Position numbers and translations under genes: made by a program. Of a DNA stretch of 64,000 nucleotides, positions 9,445-18,567 are shown piece after piece. Below the pieces are notes generated by a model. The model was not told the DNA's origin, searched no databases, and saw only the letters and a program-made list of their open reading frames with translations. Source of the DNA: Streptomyces sp. NBC_00459 (lineage in GTDB: Bacteria; Actinomycetota; Actinomycetes; Streptomycetales; Streptomycetaceae); contig NZ_CP107903.1 of NCBI RefSeq assembly GCF_036013955.1, positions 7,502,001 through 7,566,000 of the forward strand, written 5' to 3'. The first letter of the stretch is position 1. Every line of letters starts with the position of its first letter.

Positions 9445-9893
9445 GCGAGAGCACCCTCCCTGCTGCCGGACAACGTTGTCACCTTGGCTGCGCAGGAACC
9501 AGTAGGGAGTCAAGTGGTCAGTGGTGTCAAGGGCGTTGGGTGTGGCATTCGGGCCCAATATCGCTAATTTTTCGCGCAAAGGGACGCGCGCCGTCCACAT
9601 ATTTCCGCGAGGTCTCAACTCGGAAAAGACCCGCGACCAACCCTGCTTTCGATCTTGCCCCTTTGACGGGAAGTGGACTATACCTGTCGGCATCTGCCAC
9701 TGTTCGACCGGCCGACATCAGGTGTGAGGGGAGCCGGAAGGGTGGTTTGACTGTGCTGAACGCGCGGCCCGCCGGGTATTCCCTCTGATCAGGGCGCATC
9801 ACGCACTAAGTACTTCCTGCACGACCCAGTTCGACCCGATCGCGGTGCCGGGAGGATCCGGTTCACCGCCTGAGTCCTGGAGAAGGCGAGGAC
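9445..9893. other. Divergent regulatory region between GH92 and ngcE
   Basis: No gene is seen. On the minus strand TTGACA (9525-9530) with a weak -10 about 9501-9506 would place the GH92 start point just upstream of the operator at 9469-9480. The block 9545-9730 is noticeably less GC-rich than its surroundings. Confidence 0.45.
9469..9480. promoter_or_regulatory. LacI-type operator, copy 2 (GACAACGTTGTC)
   Basis: Identical to the palindrome at 1952-1963. It lies 25 bases upstream of the second GH92 start codon, downstream of the likely promoter, a position suited to repression. Confidence 0.65.
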
Positions 9894-11387
9894 TTGAGCA
9901 TGGGATCCACTTCCGACGAGAGCCGCACCCCCGACCGCACCACCGGTACCACCACTGGCACCACGGCCACCGGGCTCGGCCGCCGCGACCTGATCAAACG
10001 GTCAGCGGCGCTCGGCCTGATCTCCGTCCCCACGATGAGCTTCCTGTCCTCCTGCGCGAGCAGCGGCGGAGGCGACGAGGACAAGGCCAAGGCGGGTACG
10101 AAGACCGCGAAGAACCCCCTGGCGGTCAACGACACCGCTCAGATGGAGTTCGTGCTCTTCGACGGCGGCTTCGGCAAGGAGTACGCCGAGGACGCGGTCA
10201 AGATCTACGAGCAGAACTTCCCGAAGGCGAAGGTCAAGTTCTCCGCCACCCAGAAGATCCAGTCCACGCTCCAGCCCCGCTTCAACCAGGGCACCCCGCC
10301 GGACCTCATCGACAACTCCGGCGCCGAGCAGATGGACATGGGCGTCCTGGCCGGCAAGAACCAGCTCGCCGACCTCACCCCGCTGCTCGACGCCCCGTCC
10401 TACGACGACCCGGACAAGAAGGTCCGCGACACGCTGCGGCCGGGCATCGTCGAGATGGGCCAGCTCGACGGCGACCCGGTCTGGATCATGTACTACGCCT
10501 ACACGGTGTACGGCGTCTGGTACTCCCAGAAGGCCCTCGACTCGCTCGACGCCACCTACCCGGAGACGTGGGACGAGATGCTCGCCGTGTGCGAGAAGGC
10601 CAAGAAAAAGGGCATCGCCGGCTGGACCTACGCGGGCAAGTACCCGTACTACCTGCCCTTCTCGCTCTACGCGATGATCGGCAAGGTCGGCGGGGTCGAG
10701 GTTCTCAACGCGATCGACAACCTGGAGCCGAACGCCTGGAAGGCCCCGGCCGTCAAGGCCTGTTTCGAGGCGTACTACGAGCTCTACAAGAAGGGGTACG
10801 TGCTCAAGGGCACCCCCGGTCTCGACCACATCCAGTCGCAGACCGCGTGGGCCAAGGGCAAGGCGCTGTTCATCCCGAACGGCTCCTGGGTGGAGAACGA
10901 GTCGGCCAACGTCATCCCCGCCGACTTCGACCTCGCCGTCTCCGCGCCGACCGGCATCGACAGCTCCGACAAGCTGCCGTTCGGCACGATCTGGGCATCC
11001 GGCGGCGAGCCGTTCATCGTCCCGGCCAAGGCGAAGAACACCGCGGGCGGCATGGAGCAGCTGCGCATCATGCTCAGCGAGGCCTCCTCGAAGAACTTCA
11101 CCACCAAGGTCAAGTCGCTGACCGCGTACAACGGCGGCACCGACGGCATCACCCTCACCCCGGGCCTCAAGTCGGGTGTGGCGGCGCTGGAGAAGGCCGG
11201 CGACAACGTCGTCAACCCGCGCCTGCAGGACTGGTACGTGCAGCTCCAGAAGGAGCAGATCGGGGTGTCGGGTCTCGGCGAGATGATGGCCGGGCGGCTC
11301 ACCCCGGCCGAGGCCATCAAGAAGATCCAGGCCTTCGCCGACGCGACCGCGAAGGACACGTCGATCAAGCACTACAAGCACCAGTGA
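9894..11387 (+). CDS. ngcE: NgcE-type sugar ABC transporter substrate-binding lipoprotein
   Basis: Extracellular binding protein of a carbohydrate ABC importer. The N-terminus has a twin-arginine motif (GLGRRDLIKRSAALGL) followed by a lipobox ending LSSC, so it is probably exported folded by Tat and lipid-anchored. The body is a family 1 solute-binding protein with clustered Trp/Tyr residues (MYYAYTVYGVWYSQ) for sugar stacking. The TTG at 9894 sits 7 bases after GGAGAAGG; an ATG at 9900 is the alternative. Two permease genes follow in the same direction and a ROK regulator comes next, the order remembered for S. coelicolor SCO6005-6008, where the set is named NgcEFG (N-acetylglucosamine and chitobiose uptake). 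The actual ligand is inferred. Confidence 0.82.
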   Translation: MSMGSTSDESRTPDRTTGTTTGTTATGLGRRDLIKRSAALGLISVPTMSFLSSCASSGGGDEDKAKAGTKTAKNPLAVNDTAQMEFVLFDGGFGKEYAEDAVKIYEQNFPKAKVKFSATQKIQSTLQPRFNQGTPPDLIDNSGAEQMDMGVLAGKNQLADLTPLLDAPSYDDPDKKVRDTLRPGIVEMGQLDGDPVWIMYYAYTVYGVWYSQKALDSLDATYPETWDEMLAVCEKAKKKGIAGWTYAGKYPYYLPFSLYAMIGKVGGVEVLNAIDNLEPNAWKAPAVKACFEAYYELYKKGYVLKGTPGLDHIQSQTAWAKGKALFIPNGSWVENESANVIPADFDLAVSAPTGIDSSDKLPFGTIWASGGEPFIVPAKAKNTAGGMEQLRIMLSEASSKNFTTKVKSLTAYNGGTDGITLTPGLKSGVAALEKAGDNVVNPRLQDWYVQLQKEQIGVSGLGEMMAGRLTPAEAIKKIQAFADATAKDTSIKHYKHQ

Positions 11388-11441
11388 TCAGAAGCCGATG
11401 AACTGTCACCAGCGGCGGCACCCGCGCACGGAACGGGGTCT

Positions 11442-12374
11442 GTGGTAATGCAGCACGGCAAGTACCGCTTCATCGTGGGATTTTTGGCGGTCCCTCTCGG
11501 GCTGTACGCGCTTTTCGTCATCTGGCCGTTCATCCAGTCCATCTATTACTCGTTCACGGACTGGACCGGACTGAGCCCGGAATTCAAGATGGTGGGCTTC
11601 GACAACTACAAGAGGATGCTCGACGACGACATCTTCTGGAAGTCGTTGCAGCACAGCCTCCTGTTCGCGTTGGTGCTGCCGCTGGTGACGATCAGTCTGG
11701 CGCTGTTCTTCGCCTTCATGATCAATGTGGGCGGCAAGAGGCGCCGCGGTGGCCCGGTGATTTCCGGGGTCCGCGGTTCCGCGTTCTACAAAATCGTCTA
11801 CTTCTTTCCGCAGGTGCTTTCGATCGCGATCGTCGCGCTGCTGTTCGCCTTCGCGTACAACCCGGACAGCGGCTCGATCAACTCGTTGCTGCGCGGCATC
11901 GGGCTCGGCAGCGTCCAGCCGCTCTGGCTGGGCGACCCGGACCTCGCCCTGTGGTGTGTGATGGCGGTGCTGGTCTGGTCGACGGTCGGCTTCTTCGTGG
12001 TGCTGTTCTCCGCGGGCATGGCGTCGATCCCGGCGGACCTGTACGAGGCGGCGCTGCTCGACGGCGCGGGCCGGGCCACCACGTTCTTCCGGATCACCCT
12101 GCCGCTGCTGTGGGACACCGTGCAGTCCGGCTGGGTCTACATGGGCATCCTCGCGCTGGGCGCCGAGTCGTTCGCGGTCGTCCAGATCATGACGACCGGG
12201 CCCGGGGGACCGGACTACTCGACGACCGTCATGGTCCTGTACGTGTACCAGAAGGCCTTCCGTGACGGTCAGGCCGCCTACGCAACCACCATCGGGGTCG
12301 CCCTGCTCGTCGTCACGCTGGCCTTCGCGGCCCTCGTGCTGCGGCTGGGCCGGCGCGAGCGGCTGGAGTACTGA
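11442..12374 (+). CDS. ngcF: Sugar ABC transporter permease NgcF-type
   Basis: MalF-like inner-membrane permease of 310 residues with about six membrane helices. The EAA loop that contacts the ATPase is EAALLDGAGRATTFFRITLP. GTG at 11442 is annotated, but ATG at 11448, two codons in, is equally likely (MQHGKYRF). It lies 54 bases after ngcE and 5 bases before the second permease, so the three genes form one operon. No ATPase gene accompanies them; such Streptomyces importers commonly borrow the shared ATPase MsiK encoded elsewhere. Confidence 0.88.
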   Translation: MVMQHGKYRFIVGFLAVPLGLYALFVIWPFIQSIYYSFTDWTGLSPEFKMVGFDNYKRMLDDDIFWKSLQHSLLFALVLPLVTISLALFFAFMINVGGKRRRGGPVISGVRGSAFYKIVYFFPQVLSIAIVALLFAFAYNPDSGSINSLLRGIGLGSVQPLWLGDPDLALWCVMAVLVWSTVGFFVVLFSAGMASIPADLYEAALLDGAGRATTFFRITLPLLWDTVQSGWVYMGILALGAESFAVVQIMTTGPGGPDYSTTVMVLYVYQKAFRDGQAAYATTIGVALLVVTLAFAALVLRLGRRERLEY

Positions 12375-12379
12375 CACAC

Positions 12380-13306
12380 ATGAAGACGACCGACAGCACA
12401 CCGTCGGACACGGTTCCCCAGCACTCCGGGGGGCCCGTGCGCAAGGAGAACGCGTCCGGGAAGGAGAAGCGCGAGAAGAAGGAGGGCGCGGTCCTCAACG
12501 TCTTCTCGCACGGCATGCTCGTCCTGTGGGCGTTCATGGTCGTGATGCCGCTCGTGTGGGCGGTGATGACGTCCTTCAAGGACGACAACGCGATCTTCAG
12601 TTCGCCCTGGTCCCTGCCGGACAAGCTGCACTTCGACAACTGGGCGCGGGCCTGGACCGACGCCAACATGAGCGACTACTTCCTCAACACCGTCCTGGTG
12701 GTGGGCGGTTCGCTCGTCGGCACCCTGGTGCTGGGCTCGATGGCGGCCTACGTCCTGGCCCGCTTCGACTTCCCGGGCAACCGGTTCATCTACTACCTGT
12801 TCATCGGCGGCATGAGCTTCCCGATCATGCTGGCGCTGGTCCCGCTGTTCTACGTGGTGAACAACATGGGCCTGCTGAACACGATCCACGGGCTGATCCT
12901 GGTCTACATCGCCTACTCACTGCCGTTCACGGTCTTCTTCCTGACCGCGTTCTTCCGGACCCTGCCGGTCTCGGTGGCGGAGGCCGCCTTCGTCGACGGA
13001 GCCTCGCACTCCCGGACCTTCTTCCAGATCATGCTGCCCATGGCCAAGCCCGGGCTGATCAGCGTGGGCATCTTCAACTTCCTCGGCCAGTGGAACCAGT
13101 ACATGCTGCCGACGGTGCTCAACACCGACCCCGACAAAAGGGTGCTCACCCAGGGCCTGGTGCAGCTGGCCGCCAGCCAGGGCTACAAGGGCGACTGGTC
13201 CGGTCTCTTCGCCGGTCTGGTGATGGCGATGCTGCCGGTGCTTGCCGCGTACATCGTTTTCCAGCGCCAGGTGGTGACAGGACTCACCGCGGGCGCGCTG
13301 AAGTAA
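12380..13306 (+). CDS. ngcG: Sugar ABC transporter permease NgcG-type
   Basis: MalG-like permease of 308 residues. It has a long charged cytoplasmic N-terminus (about 45 residues, Lys/Glu-rich), then six helices. The ATPase-contact loop reads EAAFVDGASHSRTFFQIMLP. The gene begins 5 bases after ngcF, indicating translational coupling, and is followed by a GC-rich hairpin that probably ends the operon. Confidence 0.88.
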   Translation: MKTTDSTPSDTVPQHSGGPVRKENASGKEKREKKEGAVLNVFSHGMLVLWAFMVVMPLVWAVMTSFKDDNAIFSSPWSLPDKLHFDNWARAWTDANMSDYFLNTVLVVGGSLVGTLVLGSMAAYVLARFDFPGNRFIYYLFIGGMSFPIMLALVPLFYVVNNMGLLNTIHGLILVYIAYSLPFTVFFLTAFFRTLPVSVAEAAFVDGASHSRTFFQIMLPMAKPGLISVGIFNFLGQWNQYMLPTVLNTDPDKRVLTQGLVQLAASQGYKGDWSGLFAGLVMAMLPVLAAYIVFQRQVVTGLTAGALK

Positions 13307-13333
13307 CCGGAACCTTCCGTTCAGCCGCCGTAC

Positions 13334-13367
13334 GCGCGCGTGCATACCGCAAACCGTGCACGCGCGC
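13334..13367 (+). terminator. Hairpin after ngcG
   Basis: A perfect 11-bp stem, 13334-13344 with 13357-13367, and 12-nt loop of alternating GC. It lies 27 bases beyond the ngcG stop and before the ROK gene, so it probably terminates the transporter operon. Confidence 0.6.
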
Positions 13368-13498
13368 ACCTATGTGTACAAGACCTCGGATGCAGTTCAA
13401 CCTCTTGACGGGAGGTGACCCGAACGGCTCAGCTTAGAGTTCACTAGTTGGACATAGACGGGGCCTCATCGAAGCGGTCCCGCGCGCAGGAGGTCGTC

Positions 13499-14698
13499 GT
13501 GGAGACTCCGGGGTCGCAGTCGTCACTGCACCGAGCCAACCTGGAACGGGTCGTACGGGCCGTGCGCCTCGCCGGGTCGCTCACGCAGGCCGAGATCGCC
13601 AGGACCACCGGCCTGTCGGCGGCCACGGTGTCCAACATCGTCCGCGAGCTGAAGGACGGCGGAACGGTCGAGGTCACACCCACCTCGGCGGGGGGCCGAA
13701 GGGCCCGGGCCGTCTCCCTGAGCGGGGACGCCGGCATCGTGATCGGCGTCGACTTCGGCCATACGCACCTACGGGTCGCGGTAGGCAACCTCGCCCACCA
13801 GGTGCTGGCCGAGGAGTCCGAGCCGCTGGACGTGGACGCCTCCGCCGCGCAGGGCTTCGACCGGGCCGAAGAGCTGGTCAATCGCCTGATCGCAGCAACG
13901 GGCGTCGACCGTTCCAAGATCGCCGGAGTGGGCCTGGGCGTACCCGGTCCGATCGACGTGGAGTCGGGCACTCTCGGCTCCAGCGCGATCCTGCCCGGCT
14001 GGAGCGGCACCAGGCCCGGTGAGGAGCTGCGCGGGCGCCTCGACGTGCCGGTGCACGTGGACAACGACGCCAACCTCGGCGCCCTCGGTGAGCTGGTCTG
14101 GGGCAGTGGCCGGGGGGTGCGCGACCTGGCGTACATCAAGGTCGCGAGCGGTGTCGGGGCCGGACTGGTGATCGACGGCAAGATCTACCGGGGCCCGGGT
14201 GGCACAGCGGGAGAAATCGGGCATATTACTCTTGATGAATCCGGCCCCGTCTGCCGCTGCGGAAACCGGGGCTGCCTGGAGACCTTCGCGGCGGCGCGCT
14301 ATGTGCTGCCGCTCCTCCAGTCCAGCCACGGAACCGACCTGACCATGGAAGGTGTCGTGCGGCTGGCGCGGGACGGCGACCCGGGTTGTCGTCGCGTGAT
14401 CGCCGACGTCGGCCGTCATATCGGCAGTGGAGTCGCCAATCTCTGCAATCTGCTGAACCCGAGCAGAGTGGTCCTCGGTGGTGATCTCGCCGAGGCCGGT
14501 GAGCTGGTGCTCGGTCCCATAAGAGAGTCTGTCGGCCGCTATGCGATCCCCAGTGCGGCACGTCAACTGTCCGTTCTTCCAGGGGCACTTGGAGGTCGTG
14601 CAGAGGTGCTCGGAGCGCTCGCTCTCGCGTTGAGCGAAATGGGCGATTCGACCCTTTTGGACGGCACGCTGAACGCAGCCACTCCTGCCTTCACCTAG
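13499..14698 (+). CDS. rok7B7: ROK-family transcriptional regulator Rok7B7
   Basis: Regulator linked in S. coelicolor to xylose transport, carbon control and antibiotic timing. The N-terminus is a winged helix-turn-helix (LTQAEIARTTGLSAATVSNIV), followed by a ROK sugar-kinase fold with DFGHTHLRVAVGN and the zinc motif CRCGNRGCLE. The GTG at 13499 is preferred because AGGAGG stands 5 bases before it; a TTG at 13448 would add 17 residues with no ribosome site. The gene sits between the NgcEFG-type and XylFGH-type transporter genes, and probably controls one or both. It has 399 residues, normal for ROK repressors. Confidence 0.9.
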   Translation: METPGSQSSLHRANLERVVRAVRLAGSLTQAEIARTTGLSAATVSNIVRELKDGGTVEVTPTSAGGRRARAVSLSGDAGIVIGVDFGHTHLRVAVGNLAHQVLAEESEPLDVDASAAQGFDRAEELVNRLIAATGVDRSKIAGVGLGVPGPIDVESGTLGSSAILPGWSGTRPGEELRGRLDVPVHVDNDANLGALGELVWGSGRGVRDLAYIKVASGVGAGLVIDGKIYRGPGGTAGEIGHITLDESGPVCRCGNRGCLETFAAARYVLPLLQSSHGTDLTMEGVVRLARDGDPGCRRVIADVGRHIGSGVANLCNLLNPSRVVLGGDLAEAGELVLGPIRESVGRYAIPSAARQLSVLPGALGGRAEVLGALALALSEMGDSTLLDGTLNAATPAFT

Positions 14699-14820
14699 AG
14701 AACGAACAAAGCCGTTGCCAACCCGTTAAGGATTTACTTCTTGACGTCGCACGTGTGGCCGAGTTGACTTCCAGCCACCTCGGCCGCAGCGTTGCGGCCC
14801 TGTCAGGGAGGCACCACCAA

Positions 14821-15912
14821 ATGAACGCGATGATGCGTAGAGTCGTGATCGGTACCACTGCTGTTTCCATGGCTCTCGCCGTGGCCGCTTGTGGCAAGGC
14901 CGGCGACGACGACAACGACAGCGGTTCGAGCGGCGACAAGACCATCGGTCTGCTGCTCCCCGACAGCGTGACCGCACGCTACGAGAAGTTCGACAAGCCC
15001 TTCTTCGTGGCCAAGGTCAAGGAGCTGTGTTCCGACTGCAAGGTCGAGTACGCGAACGCAGCCGGCGACGCGGCCAAGCAGGCCCAGCAGGTCAGCAGCA
15101 TGATCACCAAGGGCGTCAAGGTGATCGTGGTCAGCGCCCAGGACTCCGCCGCCATCAAGTCGTCCATCCAGACGGCGGTCGACAAGGGCATCAAGGTCGT
15201 CGCGTACGACCGTCTGGCCCAGGGCCCGGTCTCCGCCTACGTCTCCTTCGACAACGTCAAGGTCGGCCAGCTCCAGGGCGAGGCCCTGCTCGCCTCCCTC
15301 GGCGCCAAGGCGACCCCGAAGGCCAAGGTCGTCATGATCAACGGTGACGACGCCGACCCGAACGCCGGTCAGTTCAAGAAGGGCGCGCACGAAGCCCTCG
15401 ACGGCAAGGTCGACATCGCCTACGAGCAGTCCGGCCTGTGGAAGGACACCGTCGCCGCCCAGAAGATGTCGGCCGCCATCACGCAGCTCGGCGCCAAGAA
15501 CATCGCGGGCGTCTACGCCGCCAACGACGGCATGGCCGGTGGCATCGCCAACACCCTCAAGGGTGCGGGCATCAGCGGTATCCCGCTGACCGGTCAGGAC
15601 GCGGAGCTCGCGGGCATCCAGCGCATCGTCGCCGGCACCCAGTCCAGCACCGTCTACAAGGCCTTCAAGCCGGAGGCCGACGCCGCCGCCCAGATCGCGG
15701 TCAACCTGCTCGACGGCAAGAGCATCGACTCGCTCGCCACCGAGACGCTGACCAGCGGCTCCGGCGACAAGGTCCCCTCGCAGCTGCTGACCCCGGTGTC
15801 GGTCACCAAGGCCAACATCGCGGACACGGTCGTCAAGGACAAGCTCTACACCGTCGCCGAGATCTGCGCCGGCGAGTTCGCCGCCGCCTGCAAGACCGCC
15901 GGGCTTCAGTAG
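14821..15912 (+). CDS. xylF: XylF-type sugar-binding lipoprotein
   Basis: Substrate-binding component of a monosaccharide ABC importer (periplasmic-binding-protein type 1 fold, like E. coli XylF). ATG 14821 follows AGGGAGG (14805-14811); the frame is open to 14755 without support. A signal peptide with lipobox AVAAC is followed by an acidic linker and the fold with LLLPDSVTARYEKFDKPFF and GVYAANDGMAGGIANTLKG. The hinge region GDDADPNAGQFKKGAHE resembles the xylose-binding family. Transporter genes for an ATPase and a permease follow after a strong stem-loop. The ligand is probably D-xylose, by family and by its position next to rok7B7. Confidence 0.87.
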   Translation: MNAMMRRVVIGTTAVSMALAVAACGKAGDDDNDSGSSGDKTIGLLLPDSVTARYEKFDKPFFVAKVKELCSDCKVEYANAAGDAAKQAQQVSSMITKGVKVIVVSAQDSAAIKSSIQTAVDKGIKVVAYDRLAQGPVSAYVSFDNVKVGQLQGEALLASLGAKATPKAKVVMINGDDADPNAGQFKKGAHEALDGKVDIAYEQSGLWKDTVAAQKMSAAITQLGAKNIAGVYAANDGMAGGIANTLKGAGISGIPLTGQDAELAGIQRIVAGTQSSTVYKAFKPEADAAAQIAVNLLDGKSIDSLATETLTSGSGDKVPSQLLTPVSVTKANIADTVVKDKLYTVAEICAGEFAAACKTAGLQ

Positions 15913-15999
15913 GCGGTCGGCACACCAGGACCGCCGGCACCGGGCGGGCGCCCACAGGCGCTCACCCGGACATGACCGCCCGGCGGTCCCGCGAGACCT

Positions 16000-16051
16000 G
16001 TCCGACGCCCGGCCCGGCCTTCATACCCCGCTGCCGGGCCGGGCGTCGGAC
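16000..16051 (+). repeat. Perfect 18-bp stem-loop between xylF and xylG
   Basis: The arms 16000-16017 and 16034-16051 are exact reverse complements with a 16-nt loop. It lies 87 bases after xylF and before the ATPase gene. Such intercistronic hairpins often shield the mRNA of the binding protein from 3' decay or attenuate downstream genes, giving more binding protein than transporter. It could alternatively be a full terminator. Confidence 0.75.
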
Positions 16052-16179
16052 GGAACCGTTGCCATCGGCAGCGGACTCGCGCATGTTCGTCCTGTAAACC
16101 CGTGCCATAGCGCACACCCCTCCGCGCCTACCCCAAGCGCGGCATCCCCGCCGGTCAGGCGGCGAAGGAGATGGTTCAC

Positions 16180-16962
16180 GTGTCCGCTACGCCCGTGTTG
16201 GCGTTGCGCGGAGTCTCCAAGCGGTTCGGTGCGGTCCAGGCCCTCACCGACGTAGAGCTGGAGGTCCACCCCGGAGAAGTGGTCGCCCTGGTGGGCGACA
16301 ACGGCGCAGGAAAGTCGACCCTGGTCAAGACGATCGCGGGCGTTCACCCCATCGATGAGGGCGTCATCGAGTGGGAGGGCAACCCGGTCAGCATCAACAA
16401 GCCGCACGACGCCCAGGGACTCGGCGTCGCGACCGTCTATCAGGACCTCGCCCTGTGCGACAACCTCGATGTGGTCGGCAACCTCTACCTCGGACGCGAG
16501 CTGCTGCACCGCGGCGTCATCGACGAGGTGACGATGGAGAAGAACGCCCGTGAGCTGCTGAGCACTCTCTCCATCCGCATCCCGAGCGTGCGCATCCCGA
16601 TCGCCAGCCTCTCCGGTGGTCAGCGCCAGGTCGTCGCCATCGCGCGCGCCCTGATCGGTGACCCCAAGGTCGTCATCCTCGACGAGCCCACCGCCGCCCT
16701 CGGCGTCGAGCAGACGGCCCAGGTCCTCGACCTGGTCGAGCGGCTGCGCGAGCGCAACCTCGGCGTCATCCTCATCAGCCACAACATGGCCGACGTGAAG
16801 GCGGTCGCGGACACCGTCCACGTCCTGCGCCTCGGCAAGAACAACGGCTCCTTCCCCGTGAAGACCACGAGCCACGAAGAGATCATCGCCGCGATCACCG
16901 GAGCCACGGACAACGCCGTGACCCGTCGTGCGGGGCGTCGCGACACGGAGGCGGCAAAGTGA
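16180..16962 (+). CDS. xylG: XylG-type sugar ABC transporter ATP-binding protein (single domain)
   Basis: ATPase of the importer, 260 residues. Walker A is GDNGAGKST, signature LSGGQRQ, Walker B VVILDEPTAAL, and the switch His is in LISHNM. GTG 16180 is chosen because AAGGAG (16165-16170) lies 9 bases before it; the in-frame ATG at 16171 touches that site directly and cannot use it. E. coli XylG has two fused ATPase domains (about 500 residues); this protein has only one, so it must dimerise. The stop overlaps the permease start by four bases. Confidence 0.9.
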   Translation: MSATPVLALRGVSKRFGAVQALTDVELEVHPGEVVALVGDNGAGKSTLVKTIAGVHPIDEGVIEWEGNPVSINKPHDAQGLGVATVYQDLALCDNLDVVGNLYLGRELLHRGVIDEVTMEKNARELLSTLSIRIPSVRIPIASLSGGQRQVVAIARALIGDPKVVILDEPTAALGVEQTAQVLDLVERLRERNLGVILISHNMADVKAVADTVHVLRLGKNNGSFPVKTTSHEEIIAAITGATDNAVTRRAGRRDTEAAK

Positions 16963-18281
16963 GCGACACGTCCAAGACCGTGAAGCCCGACCCAGGGGCG
17001 GAGCACCAGAACACGGTGGCACCCGCCGACGACCCGACCGCGGCGGCGGTGTCCGTCGTCGACCCGCGTCTGCTGGTCCGGGACGAGGGCCTCAAGGGCT
17101 ACGTCACCGAGTTCAAGCGCAAGGTGAAGGGCGGCGAGCTGGGCTCGCTGCCGGTCGTCATCGGCCTGATCGTCATCTGGACGATCTTCCAGCTGAAGAA
17201 CGACCTGTTCCTGAGCGCCGGCAACCTCTCCGACATCAGCTACTTCATGTCGGCCACCGGCATGCTGGCCATCGGCCTGGTGTTCGTCCTGCTGCTGGGC
17301 GAGATCGATCTGTCGGTCGGTTCCGTCAGCGGTCTGGCGTCCACGCTGTTCGCCGTGTTCGTGGTGAACCACGGCATGAACGCCTGGCTCTCGCTGATCC
17401 TGGCGATCCTTACCGGCGTCGCCATCGGAGCGCTGCACGGCTGGTTCTTCGCGAAGATCGGCGTACCGGCGTTCGTCGTCACCTTGGCCGGCTTCCTCGG
17501 CTGGAACGGCCTGATGCTGTGGCTGTTGGGCTCCAGCGGCACCATCAACATTCCGTCGGACAGCGGTCCGGTGCACGTGCTGGGCAAGAGCTCCTTCTTC
17601 ATGGACCAGGCCATCATCGGGGCGTATCTGCTGGCCGCTCTCGCGGTCGTGCTGTCCCTGGTCGGTAACTTCGGTGAGCAGCGCCGCCGCCGGGCGGCTG
17701 GTGTGCCGTTCCGGCCGAACAGCGAGATCCTGCTTCGTGTGGGGGCGCTCGCGGTCGCTTCTTTCGTGGCCGCGGCCGTGCTGAACAACGCCGCGGGTGT
17801 CTCCAACTCTCTGGTGATCTTCCTGGCGACGCTGGTGATCGTGGACTTCGTGCTGCGTCGTACGACGTACGGTCGCAAGGTGTTCGCGGTGGGCGGCGGC
17901 ATCGAGGCTGCCCGTCGTGCCGGTATCAGCGTGCCGATGGTCCGCATCAGCGTGTTCGCGATCTCCGGCGGCTTCGCGGCGGTCGGCGGCATGTTCTTCG
18001 CCGGCGTAACGGCGTCCGCCACGCTGAACGCCGGTGGCGGCAACACGCTGATGCTGGCCATCGCGGCGGCGGTCATCGGTGGCACCAGCCTCTTCGGTGG
18101 GCGGGGCAACGTGTGGTCGGCGCTGCTGGGCATGCTGGTGATCCAGTCGATCCAGACGGGTCTGGACCTGCTGAACATGAACACGTCGATCCAGTACATG
18201 ATCACTGGTGCGGTGCTGTTGGGTGCGGTTGTCATCGACTCCGTGTCCCGGCGGAGCCAGAAGGCCGCAGGGCGCGCGTAG
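16959..18281 (+). CDS. xylH: XylH-type sugar ABC transporter permease
   Basis: Membrane permease of the BPD_transp_2 class, 440 residues and about ten to twelve hydrophobic segments. The N-terminal 60 residues are polar and cytoplasmic. Characteristic segments are LVFVLLLGEIDLSVGSVSGL and RRTTYGRKVFAVGGGIEAAR. The GTG start overlaps the xylG stop (GTGA), so the two are translationally coupled. It is the last gene of the uptake operon. Confidence 0.9.
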   Translation: MSDTSKTVKPDPGAEHQNTVAPADDPTAAAVSVVDPRLLVRDEGLKGYVTEFKRKVKGGELGSLPVVIGLIVIWTIFQLKNDLFLSAGNLSDISYFMSATGMLAIGLVFVLLLGEIDLSVGSVSGLASTLFAVFVVNHGMNAWLSLILAILTGVAIGALHGWFFAKIGVPAFVVTLAGFLGWNGLMLWLLGSSGTINIPSDSGPVHVLGKSSFFMDQAIIGAYLLAALAVVLSLVGNFGEQRRRRAAGVPFRPNSEILLRVGALAVASFVAAAVLNNAAGVSNSLVIFLATLVIVDFVLRRTTYGRKVFAVGGGIEAARRAGISVPMVRISVFAISGGFAAVGGMFFAGVTASATLNAGGGNTLMLAIAAAVIGGTSLFGGRGNVWSALLGMLVIQSIQTGLDLLNMNTSIQYMITGAVLLGAVVIDSVSRRSQKAAGRA

Positions 18282-18390
18282 CGGGCAGCGTCGTGGAGGT
18301 TGCGCTGGTTGTCCGGCTGCGGCTCGTCCGTGGTCGATCGCACAGTTCCCCGCGCCCCCGAAAGCCGCCTGCGGCGTACTTTCGAACGAT

Positions 18391-18424
18391 TGTGCCCGGT
18401 GTCCCGTTGGGGGTGCCGGGCACA
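18391..18424 (+). terminator. Hairpin after xylH
   Basis: Stem TGTGCCCGG (18391-18399) with CCGGGCACA (18416-18424) and a 16-nt loop, about 110 bases after the xylH stop. Likely terminator of the transporter operon. Confidence 0.5.
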
Positions 18425-18567
18425 GGCGTGTCATAGACGGCACATTTCTTGGGTACGGCCGATCGCGTGACGTATGGCGCAGAGGCCGGGCGTTGGTCCC
18501 GAAGGCGGAACACTAGACTCGACACGCCCGGCGAAAGCTCGATCAGCTCTACTGCAAGGAGGCACGG

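Noticed and set aside
9445..9693. N-terminal extension of the second GH92 protein
   Set aside because: It would translate through the operator and promoter and precede an intact signal peptide with its own ribosome site.
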